Assembly (NCBI GenBank): GCA_949318235.1
Contig: OX439131.1
Span: 41,179,693-41,243,692 of the forward strand
Direction of reading: 5' to 3'
Origin: Ecdyonurus torrentis
Lineage: Eukaryota; Arthropoda; Insecta; Ephemeroptera; Heptageniidae
DNA: 64,000 bases
Shown here: in pieces, positions 1-13,934 of the stretch
Position numbering within the stretch: the stretch's first letter is position 1
Layout of the letters: each line of letters begins with the position of its first letter
Translations under genes and position numbers: made by a program
Notes under the pieces: generated by a model
Database searches by the model: none
What the model was told of the DNA's origin: nothing
Seen by the model: only the letters and a program-made list of their open reading frames with translations

Positions 1-338
1 ACACTCGACAAGTATAGTTTTTTTTTTCGTAATATTTTTTTGAAATATTAATTTAGAGTTAAATAAGACCGATGTATGCGTGCTTAGACATCATACTGTA
101 TAGAATATGACACTTGCGTGTACAAGTACATTAATACACAACTAATACGATGTATTAGTGATTCTGTTTGGGCAAAATTGATACATTTATATAGCTCAGT
201 AGTATTGGAAAATATATTTAATTTAAGATATTTTAGCTTCTGTAAGGTAAAACTGATATCGAATGATGGTAAATTTAACCTTTTTTATGGTGAATTGTGT
301 AGGTGAGTAACGTCGATCAACTGTAGTTATTATATACA
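1..338. other. AT-rich sequence without a recognisable feature
   Basis: No gene, repeat family or RNA is recognised here. The short open frames on both strands have no family resemblance and run into the neighbouring inverted-repeat element. Confidence 0.5.
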
Positions 339-537
339 TTAAAGTGTTATGAATATGACGCGTAAATTTGACGTGTGTCAACGGATAAACAAATTTGGAA
401 CCATGTAAACAAATGGAACATGTAATTTTCAAAAACAATCTGAACGGATCGGTTTGTTTACATTCTTCCAACTTTTGTTTATCCGTCGTCACACGTCGAC
501 GCGTGGCAAATTAAGACGTTATGTGAATACCACTTAA
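339..537. mobile_element. MITE-like inverted-repeat element (about 199 bp)
   Basis: The left arm (from TTAAAGTG at 339) and the right arm (ending CACTTAA at 537) are imperfect inverted copies over most of the element. Both arms carry GACGCG, a GTGTG block, ACGGATAAACAAA and GTAAACAAA in mirrored order. There is no internal coding frame, and size and structure fit a miniature inverted-repeat transposable element. The superfamily is undecided because the target duplication is not clear. Confidence 0.6.
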
Positions 538-670
538 TAGTAAAAATATCTTAAATTATATTTAAGCATTTTAACTCTTAAAGGAATAGACCCGAGAAAA
601 ACACAAAGCATTTATATCACAAAACACTTGATGGGATTTACATAAATAACTTTAGTTTGCCTCAAAATTC

Positions 671-826
671 AACTGTAGCTCCGTAGCAGTGATCAGAATT
701 TCCGATTTATGCAACCCGCACAACATTTTCATACTTACTTTTGCATGTTTATGACATCATAAACATAAATAGTCACGGAAATTGCATACTTTATAGTATT
801 TTCACGCTCTCTCGTGGGGCTATATT
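671..826. mobile_element. Decayed relative of the TTAA-flanked MITE at 20,028
   Basis: The left half (CTGTAGCTCCG, GTGATCA, TTATGCAAC) and the right half (TTGCATA, TAGTAT, GTGGGGCTA) match, in the same order, the inner arms of the MITE at 20,028-20,374. A 22-bp near-perfect palindrome at 745-766 (ATGTTTATGA, CA, then its reverse complement) lies at the centre. The outer ends are too eroded to set boundaries. The sequence TTAAAG near 579 could be the old left end. Confidence 0.4.
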
Positions 827-2186
827 AACATTCTAGTAAAAATTGTCAACCGTTTTTAAGATCCTATTTTGTGTTTGTTTATTCATTAAAAAGCACATGT
901 CATGTTGTTTTATGTGGTCTATGGCTTTAAATATGTCTAGTAACAGTACATCAGATTAAATAGAACGTACAATATATTTTCAATCAATCTTTTATTATTT
1001 AGACTTAAATATTACGTAAAAATATTTTCACACTATATGCTTCTAAATAAACATACATAATTACTTTACATTTAATAATATTTTATGATATAAAACGTTT
1101 AAGAGAGAAATATAACACCTTTTACAATGTGATGTTTTTAAACTGAAACTCTATAGGGTAATTATAAAGGCGTATTATATACAATTAAAATGAGAGTGGT
1201 GTAGAAAGAACGACGTTATTTACCTAATACTTTGACAGGTAATGCATGCATAATATTGCATCTTTTACAAGGAAATTCAATCAAGAATTAAATTAGATTT
1301 ATAAACCTTTTCTACTTAATTTTCAATTTATACTCTCTTATCTCGTTTACTCTCTATTTAAACGTGTTGAAAGATACTGGTTTATTAAATTGCAATTTAA
1401 ATTTAATAATTTCTAGATGATACTATGTGTATATATTATATATTGATTTTCATATGGAAATATATAGCAAAATTGGGTTATATGGTATTTGAAACTTATT
1501 TTACTTTTGTTATTACTAAAGTGAAAAGCAGATTGTAATTTATATTATACATAGTGAAAATAGAATATTCACTTACTTTAGCATTGAAAATTGTAGTTTG
1601 ATGTATAATTAAATTTTAAAAAATTACAAACAAACAAAAAAAAAAAAAAAAAAAAAACGCAAGAAAGAATCTGTAACAGGATAAGTCCTAAATAATTCAT
1701 TGATAAAAGTAAATAATAATAAAAACCATTATACTTTTACTATACTGTAGATGCATTTCATGAGATAATTCAATTTAATTTGGTATACATGTCAATTCAT
1801 ATATTAATCACATACATGTTTATGACACATATTGATTAAATAAAATTTCATATCTATAATTTAATTTTTTTATTTATTTTTCCATAAAAAAACATTGGTC
1901 CAAGTTTTATAGTCTATGTCAAAAATTACAAGCTCTAAAAAGAGGCCATGAAATTGAACATAAAAAAAATATGTTATTTTTTTCCGCTTCTTTAAAATCA
2001 CATGTAAAATTTATAGCTAAAATTTTTATTTAAAAAAAAAAAAAAAGTCATTATCACATCTGCTTTGATTGCTCTAATGTTTAAGTCACGTTTATGGAAG
2101 AAAATAAAGTTCTCAAAAAGTTAAAATACGTGATTACTGTACGCAGGTTCTTTAAAAAACGTTTAACAGAGAAAGCGAGAGAGTGA

Positions 2187-2190
<4 letters not shown>
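827..2190. other. AT-rich non-coding stretch
   Basis: No gene or repeat family is recognised. The stretch contains an A-tract at about 1,636-1,658 and otherwise unstructured AT-rich sequence. Confidence 0.5.

Positions 2191-2237
<47 letters not shown>
2191..2237. repeat. (GA)n microsatellite
   Basis: A pure GA dinucleotide run of 47 bp, preceded by a degenerate GAGA/GAGTGTGA lead-in. The SLSL open frame read from the other strand is only the translated repeat. Confidence 0.95.
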
Positions 2238-2242
<5 letters not shown>

Positions 2243-2493
2243 AAGGTCATGAAGAATCCATATTGAAGGGTGGATATAGAAGGAGCTAAAGGCTTGGTAT
2301 TCTTCACAAGCCACAACGATTATCTCTCTCCGGAGAGGTACGCCTCTTCGCTATTGTTGAAATTCCAGTGCTTTGTTTCGTCTTATTTTGCACGGCATTC
2401 TCATCAAGTAAGACACAACATAAACTTTTAAGCATTTCAATTTTTATCAAATTCTAAAGAAAGTAAAATATTTTTTGTACGAACAGAGTTTTC

Positions 2494-2498
<5 letters not shown>
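2238..2498. other. Non-repetitive, less AT-rich patch with a splice-donor-like site
   Basis: Between about 2,290 and 2,408 the sequence is visibly less AT-rich than its surroundings and not repetitive. It contains a short palindrome (CTCTCTCCGGAGAG) and then a donor-like A|GTAAGA at about 2,408. It could be a non-coding first exon on the + strand, but there is no promoter, transcript or homology evidence, so this is only a candidate. Confidence 0.15.

Positions 2499-2537
<39 letters not shown>
2499..2537. repeat. Poly(A) tract, 39 bp
   Basis: An uninterrupted A-run. No recognisable retrotransposon body precedes it, so it is either a homopolymer expansion or the tail of an unrecognised retro-insert. 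Confidence 0.85.
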
Positions 2538-2544
<7 letters not shown>

Positions 2545-3852
2545 TATAAGAAAATGGAAAGAATGTATCTTTTTATAATTAAAAATTGTCTGCGTATTGT
2601 TTCCTTTTCAAATTAACACTTTGATAAATTAAAAGGATGATAATTAATTTAAGTCATTGTTTTTTTTTGTTGTTGTTTTTTTAGCTAAATATTTTGTTAT
2701 TTGTTATCATAATTAACTTACGCTATTTTGTTACAATTTAGACTTTCTGTCGGCAAAATTAACCTAATTTTTTTTCCAATATACCATTATAGTGTGCTGA
2801 ATAAATGTACTAGGTATAGTATCAATATTATTTTTTAAAGATAAATATTATGCTAAAAAATGACCACTGAAAATTACCATCTTAAGTGGTTTGTTACAAT
2901 AAATATATATTTAAAAATCTCTTCCATAAAATTTCGATAAGAAATTTATCAATGCCAAGTTCATTAAGATTTCAGATAAAAAAAAATCAGTATAATCCAT
3001 CATAAGGATATTGCTTGTCATAAAAAAAATATATATAGTAAAAACATCCTTGAATTGGTACTAAAAGCATTCTAATAATGTATTTAATCATTGTGTCAAA
3101 GAGTAAATTATTCCATTTCAATATTATTTCATTTCCATTTAATAAAGTATCAAAAGAATTCATGTTTTATGATAATAATAATAATGAAGTAAATAACCAT
3201 ACAAATAATACTAGAGACTTCATATAAATATACAATATACATACATGTATATGTACCTTTTTACATTTTATTAATAAAATTATAGAAATATATTTTCAAT
3301 TACCCCATGAGAGCTTTAGTGTTTGAGTAATATGATTATATTTTATATTTTCATTTACAAAATATAAAGCTGCTTTCCGCAAATGAAAATTTAATTAATT
3401 AGGTTTTTGAAAACAAAATGAATAAAATACAAGTTTTAAATTTTGCTTTTATGTTTTTAATAGTTTATACTTCTATAATAAATGGAATTAAAAATTCATA
3501 TTTGCAATAAAAAAAAATAAAAGACTTACAAATAAGATTTGCAGTTTTTGTTTTTAACTAAATGATTGATTAGTATTATTGTATATTTTTATATTTTTGT
3601 AACATTGTACAAAGTTTTAAATGGATTTAACTCATTATTTATTATAATTTATATTAATTTATTAACCACAAAGTAATGAGGTTTTCAGTCAAACCACAAC
3701 AAAATTAGTTTCAGTGCATTTGTGGCTCCTGATGAGACTTCTCGTTGAATTCTAAATTTAGCATAAATGCATTTGTAAACAACTAATGATAAATTATTAA
3801 ATGTTTAAGAGAACTGAATTGATGATATTTTAATCATTGTAAAATAGAAAAT

Positions 3853-3853
<1 letters not shown>
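2538..3853. other. AT-rich non-coding stretch
   Basis: No gene, RNA or repeat family is recognised; only short A/T tracts and brief TA runs are present. Confidence 0.5.

Positions 3854-3932
<79 letters not shown>
3854..3932. repeat. (AG)n microsatellite, 79 bp
   Basis: A perfect AG dinucleotide array. Confidence 0.95.
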
Positions 3933-3936
<4 letters not shown>

Positions 3937-4706
3937 GCTAGATATAGGCTATATATCACAAAGATATAAGCATACGATATTGTAAAATAAGCCAGAGGAC
4001 AATGTAAGTGGGTATGTACCTTTTTTGGCCTCTTAATAAAAAACAATTATTATTATTATATCAGTAATTGTGATTAGATGATTAAAAAAGTATAAAGACA
4101 TGAAAGATATCTTACGTATATCCGTGTTTAATTTAAGAGGCTCGCTTGTTAAACAGGTAACTAGAAGTTGGACGATGGATCAGTTAGGTATATTGTACTG
4201 TATGTACAGTAAATATACTTGGATTAGATAAACATAAATGATTAAAAGTATTGATAGTTCAAACTATGAAATTTGAAACTCACAATACCCATGTTTTTTT
4301 TTTCTTACTGCATGATGATTTTTTTCCCCAATAAATACGTGTTACGATAAAATTTTCGAGGGAAAATGATACATTACCAAAAAGAAACCTACTAACCCTT
4401 ACAGCAACATTATTTAAAATTTATGATCATCTTGAAGAGTGCAATTTATCATTTACGTACATTATTATAAAACAAGCTAGTATAAACAATAGTATCAATA
4501 TTAATAGGGAAAAAAAGTATAATATATCATAGGAGGAGTAAAATTGTGTTAATTGTTAAAGATAAATTTTATATATCATTAAACTCACGTACAAAACAAA
4601 GTAAAACAACAACAATAACAAACAAGTTGACTTGTGTATAAGATATGATAAAAGATGAAGCATGGAACAAAGTTATGATGTAATAGAATTCCTGCTGTTG
4701 CCTTGT

Positions 4707-4845
<139 letters not shown>

Positions 4846-4977
4846 GATACATACAACACACACACATACTATACACAAAATGCAGCTGTTACACCAGCTT
4901 ATAGTTTTACCCCTTAAAATACCAAGAAAATTTTCTATAATATAATAGGAAATTCTCTTCTATATACTTTATAATAG

Positions 4978-4982
<5 letters not shown>

Positions 4983-5019
<37 letters not shown>

Positions 5020-5023
5020 TATA
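4983..5023. repeat. (AT)n microsatellite
   Basis: An alternating AT run with one ACAT interruption near its end. Confidence 0.9.
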
Positions 5024-6761
5024 AGACGTCATTCAAGTGTGTTTAATATTATCTAAAGAGAAATCTAATTAAGCACCGATGTCACTCATCTTTTATAGTT
5101 AACTAAGTAACCAGTAAAATTGTTATCTTCATAGAGTAATTTCATATTATCTTTTTGTTACATATTTTTGCAATATTTACACATATAAACCATGGATTTA
5201 ACTACAGTATACAAACAAACAGTGTAAAATAGAGAACATTATATAATACACTATATTATTATGTAAGTTAAATTATTGTGTAGAGTGTTTACTTTATTGT
5301 ATTATGTAATAAATGAGCTGTATCATAATGAAATTCTATGTTATGTATATCACTTACGTCATACATTCAGTTATTGAAATTATGTTACTATATAAACTTA
5401 CAATCAAATTGAGTGGGTATGTTTTGTTTGAAAGTTTTCTTGCTATTTTTATTTTAAAGATACTATTTTTTTTTTAAATGTCTTTATTACTTATATAATT
5501 TTTTTTTTTAAATTTGTTTAAGTAATAAAGTAATTGTTTATTTTGGTATATGTATATAAAATATTACCATTTTTTTCTTAATTCAAATTATGTATTTTCT
5601 ATAGTATTATATCAGAAAGGAAATCCTTTGTATATTATAAAATATAATTGTGTTTACATTTTTCTTTTAATAAATAGAATATGTATTATTATTATTTTTT
5701 TTTTTTGCAACCTATTTTTTATAAATAGTAATGAAAATAAATCTAACCTCCTATCAAACATTTTACTCTTAATTAGAAATTTTTCATACATTAAATATTT
5801 TTTTTAAAATTATATAATAAATGGAATTTTCAGTAAAATACTTTGCAACTTTTGCTTTTTATTACTTTATGCAAGTTACTTAAATATTAGCTTGAATAGG
5901 AAAGGTATTTGTAATATTTATATCTATAATACAAATAAAGTTTTCCTTGTATTATATTACAAAGTTTATTAAGTTATTTCGCGGTTAACTTAAAATAGTT
6001 ATGAAAGTTCATTAGAGCTTTTATCACTTAAAATTTTGCCTTTTTTTTCATACAATATAAAAATTTTATCTTATAAAGTTAGCTCGGGGAAAAACTCTAG
6101 AAAATTTGAATTTCCCTTGTGGTTTTAAAAGTTTATTATATTATTATGTCTTGATTATAGCTTTTTATTTTCTCAGAATTCATGATAATTCGATGGAGTC
6201 CCAATTCCTAATGGGGTAAAAAATGTGTTAATATAAATAAAAAAAAAATACACTGAATATGATTTATAAACTCTTTGTGTTTATATTTGAAAGATACATT
6301 TTTATATGTATTTTTCTCACGAAAACCCGGAAAAAAAGAAAATAAAGGGAAATTTTATGTGCATGCATTGTCCATAATGTATATATTTATAGTTGTATTT
6401 GTTGTATAATATTAATGTTGGGAATAAATCTACAAAGAAGCACATAAATATATTCATTTTTTCCTATTAAATAAAAGTATACATTTATTTAACATTACCT
6501 TATATGAAGGTTTATAATAAACCTTGAACTTCTATATAATTTGATTAGTATAACCACATTTCAAAATAAATATACATGGACACTTTTCATTTAATAGCAC
6601 ATGAATTCGTAACTTTTTTGTTATTATTATGTTTGTTTTTTTGAATAAAAAAGTTTGCAGTACTTGCCTAAATCAAAAACGAACAAACTAAATTGCTGGG
6701 TTGTTTAAATATTTTATTTACGCTAAAGGATTTTTGTATATACACGTGAATGATTTTACTT

Positions 6762-6764
<3 letters not shown>
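5024..6764. other. AT-rich non-coding stretch
   Basis: No gene or repeat family is recognised. Open frames here are low-complexity products of A/T-rich sequence. Confidence 0.5.

Positions 6765-6821
<57 letters not shown>
6765..6821. repeat. (TA)n microsatellite
   Basis: A perfect TA array of about 57 bp. Confidence 0.95.
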
Positions 6822-6824
<3 letters not shown>

Positions 6825-7870
6825 TAAAATCTACAAGTTTGTGACAGAAAGGGTATTGGTGTAGGCAAGAACTGTAATAGTCGAGCAAACCCTTATCTTG
6901 GCGTTGAAGATAAGGCATGGCTAGTAACATCACGTATAAAAAAGATTTAGCATATCCCTTGAGTATACCCCATCACAGAAGCAGCTATAGTAGCAAAGGC
7001 CTATTCGCTATCTTCAACTTTCTACTATATATACTTGGGTTAAAAAGGTAGAGAGCCTTTTTTTATGCTGACTATATTCTACAAGCTTTTTTTTTTTTTT
7101 TTTTTTTTTACTATCCCCTATATATAATATAAAAAAGGGTAAACAAACCAGCTCACGTTCTTATAAAAACAGAAGACATACGAAATTATGTTATCGAGTT
7201 GAATTTTAAATAATAATCAGCTTTATAATAAAATCATCAAAAGTTGATATAAAAAAAAAAAAAAAAAAAAAACGATTTATTAATTGAAAACTATGTAAAT
7301 ACTCGTATAAAAATTAATTATTTTTTTAACCATTGTTATAAGCCACCTGAGACACAGGTTTTTATTCTCTTTCTTCTTTTATTATATTCTAATATGATAT
7401 TTTTTATTATTGTTATACATACAATTATTAAATGATTATTTATTATTTTGAATGATATTTGAAGTTCAAGATAAATGCTTAAGTATTTAATGGACTATAA
7501 ACAAGATTAAAAGTATACATGGTAAATATTTGATACTTAGTTTTTTAACTCGTTTAGGAAGAAGACAAAATAGTGGATAATTTTTCTTTTGGTATAAATT
7601 AAAAAAAAAAAAAAAAAAAAAAAGAGGTCTAATGAAAATTGGCTTGCGGTTTGCTTTGGTAATTTGGTTTGAAACTAGACGAAACCAAAAAGTGGTTTCT
7701 TTTGAGCCGTAAACATTGCTGCAGTAAAAGAGAGCTTCTCTTCTACACTTCTAGAGTATTATGTGTACAATACGAGATAGGATCGAGCCACCCCTTAGTT
7801 TATGCGTGCGTGGGCACTTAGTTTATAGTTAAACAATAATGAGTAGGCTACACATTCCTCCTGCTTCTCA
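6822..7870. other. Non-coding stretch with homopolymers and a more complex patch
   Basis: Holds a T-tract (about 7,088-7,109) and A-tracts (about 7,251-7,271 and 7,601-7,623). The patch from about 7,630 to 7,860 is less AT-rich and not obviously repetitive. No splice-bounded open frame or known family is recognised in it. Confidence 0.4.
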
Positions 7871-7893
7871 TCTCTCTCTCTCTCTCTCTCTCT
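7871..7893. repeat. (TC)n microsatellite, short
   Basis: A 23-bp perfect TC run. Confidence 0.9.
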
Positions 7894-8103
7894 GCTTATT
7901 CCCTCTCACATCTTTTACTTTTACGAATGCTTGAGTGCACATTCCTTACTTTCTTTTAAAAGCTTTCCAATTAAAAAAGTTTTAGTTTTTTGTGATATAA
8001 AATATTTTATTGGTACATTATTTAAATTCTTTGTAATTTTTCGATCACAATTAAATGATAAATAAAGTTACAAGTTTATACAGTAAATGCAATAATTTTT
8101 TGT

Positions 8104-8106
<3 letters not shown>

Positions 8107-8195
<89 letters not shown>
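8107..8195. repeat. (TA)n microsatellite
   Basis: A perfect TA array of about 89 bp. Confidence 0.95.
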
Positions 8196-8197
<2 letters not shown>

Positions 8198-10037
8198 CAA
8201 AAAGTTGCAGATGATATTATTTATTATATATTTTTATTTATTTATTTACTTTTGAAAAAAGAAAAATACGCAAACAAAATTCTCAAGAAAAATAAATATC
8301 ATGAAATGTCATAGAGTTTATGATAAGCTTTTAACTCAATTCATCCATGAGTAAAAAAATATACATTATATATTTTTTTCTTTCAATATTATATAACCGT
8401 GTAAATATTACAAGCATAAGTTGATTTTTCTCCTCAAAACAGCAGAGAACTTTTTGCCTTTAGCAAATAAACTTGACATCCTTGCTGCCTTACTTTTTGT
8501 ATTCAAGCAGCTAAATAAACTAGCAAGTTTTTTTTTTTGAAATAACAAAAACAAAATACAAATTTCTTTTTAATACAGTCTATGACCTCATTTATAAAAG
8601 AAAATTAAAAGCTAGCATAGCGTGCAAATTTTTGCGCTATACTAGAGTAACAGACAACCAATCAGCAATTTCATTTACAAGCAAATGAAAAGGAAATCTA
8701 AAAAAAAAAAAAAAAAAAAACTATTTTCTAATGAACCATTTGATATATGTGCGTGTCAATTTAATGATTTGTGTCAATGTATAAAGTTTTGAGTTACACA
8801 ATTTCTCAATTTATGCTGTTTCCCGGCATTTCACTAATCTCGTTTTGTATTATTTTATTTTATTTTTAATTTATTAGACATTGGTAGCATACAGTAACAT
8901 CACATCATACGTCTTGTCAAATTTCTATAATTTTAAACTAAACATGTTCAATTTTTTCTTATAGTTTAAAGGGTTTCGATAGATATTTCCTTGCCTTTCT
9001 GCATTATTATATACATACTTTTTTCTTTATTTTTATGTATTGTTTTAGGTGTTAGGTGTAAGAGTGAGCCAGACATATAGTGAAGCTTAAACCTCGCCCT
9101 TTCAATGTTTTTTCTTCTAAATTTATGAATAACGCCAACTATGTATCTAGATACAAAAAAAATCAAACTTTTATATCGTCAATATGATAATGAGATTGTT
9201 TGTTATCATATTGGTTAACATTCAGTTAAGAATTATAAATCATAATAAATTAGTATTCTATTTATACTAACATGAAACATATCAGGAAACGTACAATTGA
9301 AACAATATTAACCAACGTGTTGGAGAAGATTTACATAAATATATGCTAATGTGCTTACAAGTCTCTTCATTGAATAACTTGAAGTGAGTGACGAGTTCGT
9401 TGACATAACCATCTTTGTAGGCAATTTAAATAACACACTATAATATCTACATTTACAATTACGTGAAAGTAGTATTTTATTGTGTGGATGATGGTAAGTG
9501 ATGTAAAAATCATGAATAAGCTATGATTAATATAGTAAAAGACTTTGTCATAAAATTTCTCAAGAAATTAAACCATTTCATTAGATGATATCTTCAAGGA
9601 AATTTTTAATTAAGACTTTATTTGCAAAATTATGCTTCATACTGCGAGAAAATAAAGTTAATGAGAAAGTTAAAATCACCAACCATAAGTCCTGCATTTT
9701 AAAATCGATCACCTTTTCAAAAAAAAAAAAAATAATAATAATAATAATAATGAAATTGATTAAGAATTTTACTTCCTATTTTAATATGTATAAAATGAAG
9801 TTTAATAAATTTTCAAAATATATATAAATTCCTTTGAAGATAACATTACAATTGAGAGTAATGCGGATGAACAATAATAATTATAATTTCTATAAAGTTG
9901 AATGTCCTTATTGTATGAGGTGTGGTGTTAGTGTGTTCACGACTAAAAAGTCATATTTTAAGTAGCACACAATTAAAACTTTAGAGAGAAAGAGACGTAA
10001 CGTATCAACAATGAAAAAGTTTAAAGCTAAAACTCGA
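8196..10037. other. AT-rich non-coding stretch
   Basis: No gene or known repeat is recognised. It includes an A-tract at about 8,700-8,720 and an (AAT)n-like run at about 9,732-9,750. Confidence 0.5.
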
Positions 10038-10063
10038 AGAGAGAGAGAGAGAGAGAGAGAGAG
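10038..10063. repeat. (AG)n microsatellite, short
   Basis: A 26-bp AG run. Confidence 0.9.
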
Positions 10064-10326
10064 GTGAGGTATATATACTTTGCGTGAGATTATATTCCGT
10101 GAGACTAAAGCACCATTTTTAATCTTTATTATAACTATTTTTATTTTTAAATCATAAAAATTTTAATATACTTTTTTTTTAAATGTATAAAACCATAGAG
10201 TGTGATAATTGAAAGTTATATTTTATACGTTTTTGAAGTTGAATAATAATAATTGAAAAATATTGGGCTTAAAAAAAAGTCAAATATTGTCATATACACG
10301 CATACATATACAACATATATACAGTA

Positions 10327-10329
<3 letters not shown>

Positions 10330-10414
<85 letters not shown>
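10330..10414. repeat. Compound (TA)n-(TG)n microsatellite
   Basis: TA repeats (10,330-10,392) pass without a break into GT repeats (10,393-10,414). Confidence 0.95.
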
Positions 10415-11168
10415 AATTAGCATTCTCAATGGATTTAAATGATTTAACACGACAATAGTTCTTACTCAAAATTTAACTATTCATTCTATGGATACTTTCA
10501 ATATTATTTTCTAATATTTTGTTTATGTTTTCTATTCACTTTTTAACCAGTAAAATGTATTATTATACATAAATGTCTGTTGATATTGGTATACATATTT
10601 AATTTAGTAGTGTATACTTTTACACTTTATAAATAAATTGATTTTATAAACAATGATGATATATGAACAATTACAATAAAAAATAAGAAAAATTGTAAAT
10701 ATACGCACACAAAAAATATTTTATATTTTCAACAAAATGCTGTATAAATAATTTTAACGAGGAATTTTTTTTAAATATTACAAATATACATTTTGACAGT
10801 TTGTTTCAAATTCCATTTTTTTTAGCCAGGGTATGAACGACAGCTACTTCATATACATATTCATGAAACTTTAAATAAATAAAATACTTTATATTGTAGC
10901 ATTATAAATGGTATCATATAAATTAATTATTTATGAAGCTTTAATGCATTTTATAATGCAGTATAGAAATGAACGAGTGGGAGAAAGGTTATACTTGCTA
11001 AGCAATATCCATTGTGCAATAAAAATAAAATATTTTATTTATAAATAATTATTGTGATCATACTGCAAGCGAGAAAATAAAAGGGATGCCCTTATTTTAT
11101 TATTTATATACTTATTGAAGGGTATTACATTTAAGCTTTATTAATAAAGTATTATGGAATGAAATGGA

Positions 11169-11173
<5 letters not shown>
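10415..11173. other. AT-rich non-coding stretch
   Basis: Nothing beyond short A/T runs is recognised. Confidence 0.5.

Positions 11174-11222
<49 letters not shown>
11174..11222. repeat. (GA)n microsatellite
   Basis: A perfect GA run of about 49 bp. Confidence 0.95.
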
Positions 11223-11226
<4 letters not shown>

Positions 11227-11483
11227 TAAGAGGAGACAACCAAAAGTTTAGAATAATTTATTAATAACTCTCACCATGTCATTTGAATGCAACGTAATGG
11301 AAAAAACATAGATACATTGCAATAAAAAATTGAACCTCTACTCTCAATTAATTGTATTTAACCGTCATAAGTAAAGTGCATTTCAACATTGCATATTATA
11401 TTGCTGTTAAATTGTTACCTCAGTTATGCATCACTAACGTTTTATAAATTGAATTGCTGTCACCTGTGAGCTCTCGCAATTTA

Positions 11484-11487
<4 letters not shown>

Positions 11488-11528
<41 letters not shown>
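11488..11528. repeat. (TA)n microsatellite
   Basis: A perfect TA run of about 41 bp. Confidence 0.95.
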
Positions 11529-11531
<3 letters not shown>

Positions 11532-13128
11532 TAATGTCTGATTAAATTATTTCGTAACAGTTTTTTTTTACTTCGTAATATATCGTGTAATATTGTTCAT
11601 TTGCTATTGTAAATGTCTTAACAATTTTCAACAAATTAAAAGAAAATAATTTTACGATTCAGTGAACTACAAAATAATATTGCTGAGTTATAGAACCTTT
11701 ATGGTCATTTAAATCAGAGCAATAAATATTAGCATTGTGCAATAAATTTCTTCATTAAAACTCATTTTTATAGAACTAAATTTATTGCACAGTAATTGTA
11801 ATTGTATACAAACATTTTAGAGTAACTTAATTTATTGTCTATCAAAAATGTCGCACCGTGATCAACTGAATTAACTTAATATAAAATTGCTTAAATATAA
11901 TTGTGTGCTATATTATTGAAATAAACAACCTAAAAAATATAATTTTTAAATAAATATATATTAATAAATATATAACTGCATATATTATATTTTTTTAATA
12001 TTTAATATTTTCCCCTTACGTTTTGACTATTCATAATAATTATTTTAATTGCCTTGAATCCCTCAACTTTTCATATTAATGCAGGTTCACATGTGCATAC
12101 GTATTTTATAAAGTGCGTGACATTATATATGTTTCCGCAAGCGTTATTTTAAAACAAACATATGATACCTCCCTATCCTTACCCCTACTTGAAAAACGCT
12201 TGCAGCATGCAAAATTATATCAAAGGATAAATATTTTTTTTCTATGTTTTCAAATCATATTTATATTTGTGCTTACTTATATATGCACGTATAACGTTGA
12301 TATTTGAAAAAGACAATTTGTTTTTGATGTAAATTATATTTTCTCTCCCCTTCTAAATTTTAATAGAAAATTTTATATATCCATAGGGGTAAAATTTCAT
12401 TTTTTTTTTTCACCACGTTGTCCTACGTTTTTATAAATTTATTTTGTAACTTATATAAACATTTTGTAAATTTAATTTTAATCAAATGTTCATGTATAAT
12501 GTTTTATTAAGATTTGAAAATATCAAAATTAATTTTAAATACGTACGAAACAAAATCATTGTATTGTGAAATTCAACATTATATATAGTTAATTTTTCAT
12601 TTTTAATAATAAACCAACAAAAATATTAAACATAAAAGAAAGTGCTGTTTTTTGCTCAGCTTTTTTTTTTTTTTTATTATTTTAATTATTATTTTTATGT
12701 TTTTAGCTATATCAAGGTAAATGAGTAAAATTATTGTATTCTATTATATTCTGAAAATTAGTTAAGCTGTTAGTAAACAAATCAAAATCAGATTTTCATT
12801 TAAAACCTCAGTTGAGTGAATACTTTGAGTATGCATGGAAAATAAATAAACAAACACAATTTCGTATAAATTACAAAAGGAAATATTATGGTACGTGAAA
12901 CATTTCCATCAAGTAATGTAAATATTACAAAGAAAAAAACTATATAAGGACTAATTTGCTATAAAATTTTAATACTTTGATATTCTTTGTAATGTATTTT
13001 ACTTTATACTTTATTTTAATTGTATATTTTTACATAAAGTAAAAAAATCAAAAGTGATTTGTGTTTTTTAAATTAAGAAACATAGTATGCTTTTTTATGA
13101 CAAAAAAAAAGAAAGAAAATAAAAGAAA

Positions 13129-13131
<3 letters not shown>
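11529..13131. other. AT-rich non-coding stretch
   Basis: No gene, RNA or repeat family is recognised. A T-tract lies at about 12,661-12,675. Confidence 0.5.

Positions 13132-13214
<83 letters not shown>
13132..13214. repeat. (AG)n microsatellite
   Basis: A perfect AG array of about 83 bp. Confidence 0.95.
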
Positions 13215-13218
<4 letters not shown>

Positions 13219-13375
13219 TTTTTAATAAAACATAACATTTTTATAGATTAAATAACTATTAAATACATCAAAAGGAATGTCTGTTACACGAAAAAATAAT
13301 TAAAATGTAATAAACTGTACATTCTTAGCAATACATACACGTTATAGTTCAAAGCTTTTTTTTTCTTCTGTTTTC

Positions 13376-13648
13376 ATGAACGTTGCATATGCACACTCAT
13401 TACCTGGATATTTATATTACATAAAAACTCTTTGCTACAGACAGACTAGCAATCTAGTTGCTAATTATTACCTTGCTGCATCTCACAATATGCGCTCACT
13501 AGCTTTGACTTGTGCTGACCCACATTTTGTGTTCAAATCGTTGCATAACTATCAGGATATAACGTCATCACATACCATTGTTAGGAAAACCAACTTATCT
13601 ATAAATGTATCCATCGATTTCAAAACTTTATGTCATTTTCATCATTAA
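13376..13648 (+). other. Unsupported 90-codon open frame
   Basis: This ATG-initiated frame is one of the few in the window that is neither low-complexity nor inside a recognised transposon, and it is less AT-rich than its flanks. I recognise no domain, signal peptide or family. An acceptor-like TTTGCTACAG lies inside it at about 13,431-13,440. It may be chance, part of an untranslated exon, or an unrecognised repeat, so it is not called as a gene. Confidence 0.12.
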
Positions 13649-13765
13649 AGTAAGTTTGTAGTACTAATGTATACTGATATTGCTGCCTAACGTATAATAA
13701 CTTTTTTCAAATATTGCAAAAATAAAATGCTTGTGACAAAAAGTTATCAAAGAATCATTAACATT

Positions 13766-13791
13766 TATATATATATATATATATATATATA
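13766..13791. repeat. (TA)n microsatellite, short
   Basis: A TA run of about 26 bp. Confidence 0.9.
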
Positions 13792-13934
13792 AATACTTGT
13801 ATATTAAATATTTATTCTGAGTATTTTTAAATTAAAGCGTTTATTTTTTTTAAGCTGTTAACGTGCAGTTAGCTAAAGGAAAAAAAAGGAACTAACTTTC
13901 AAAAAACTCCGTTGGTATTTTGTTTACCTCTAGC

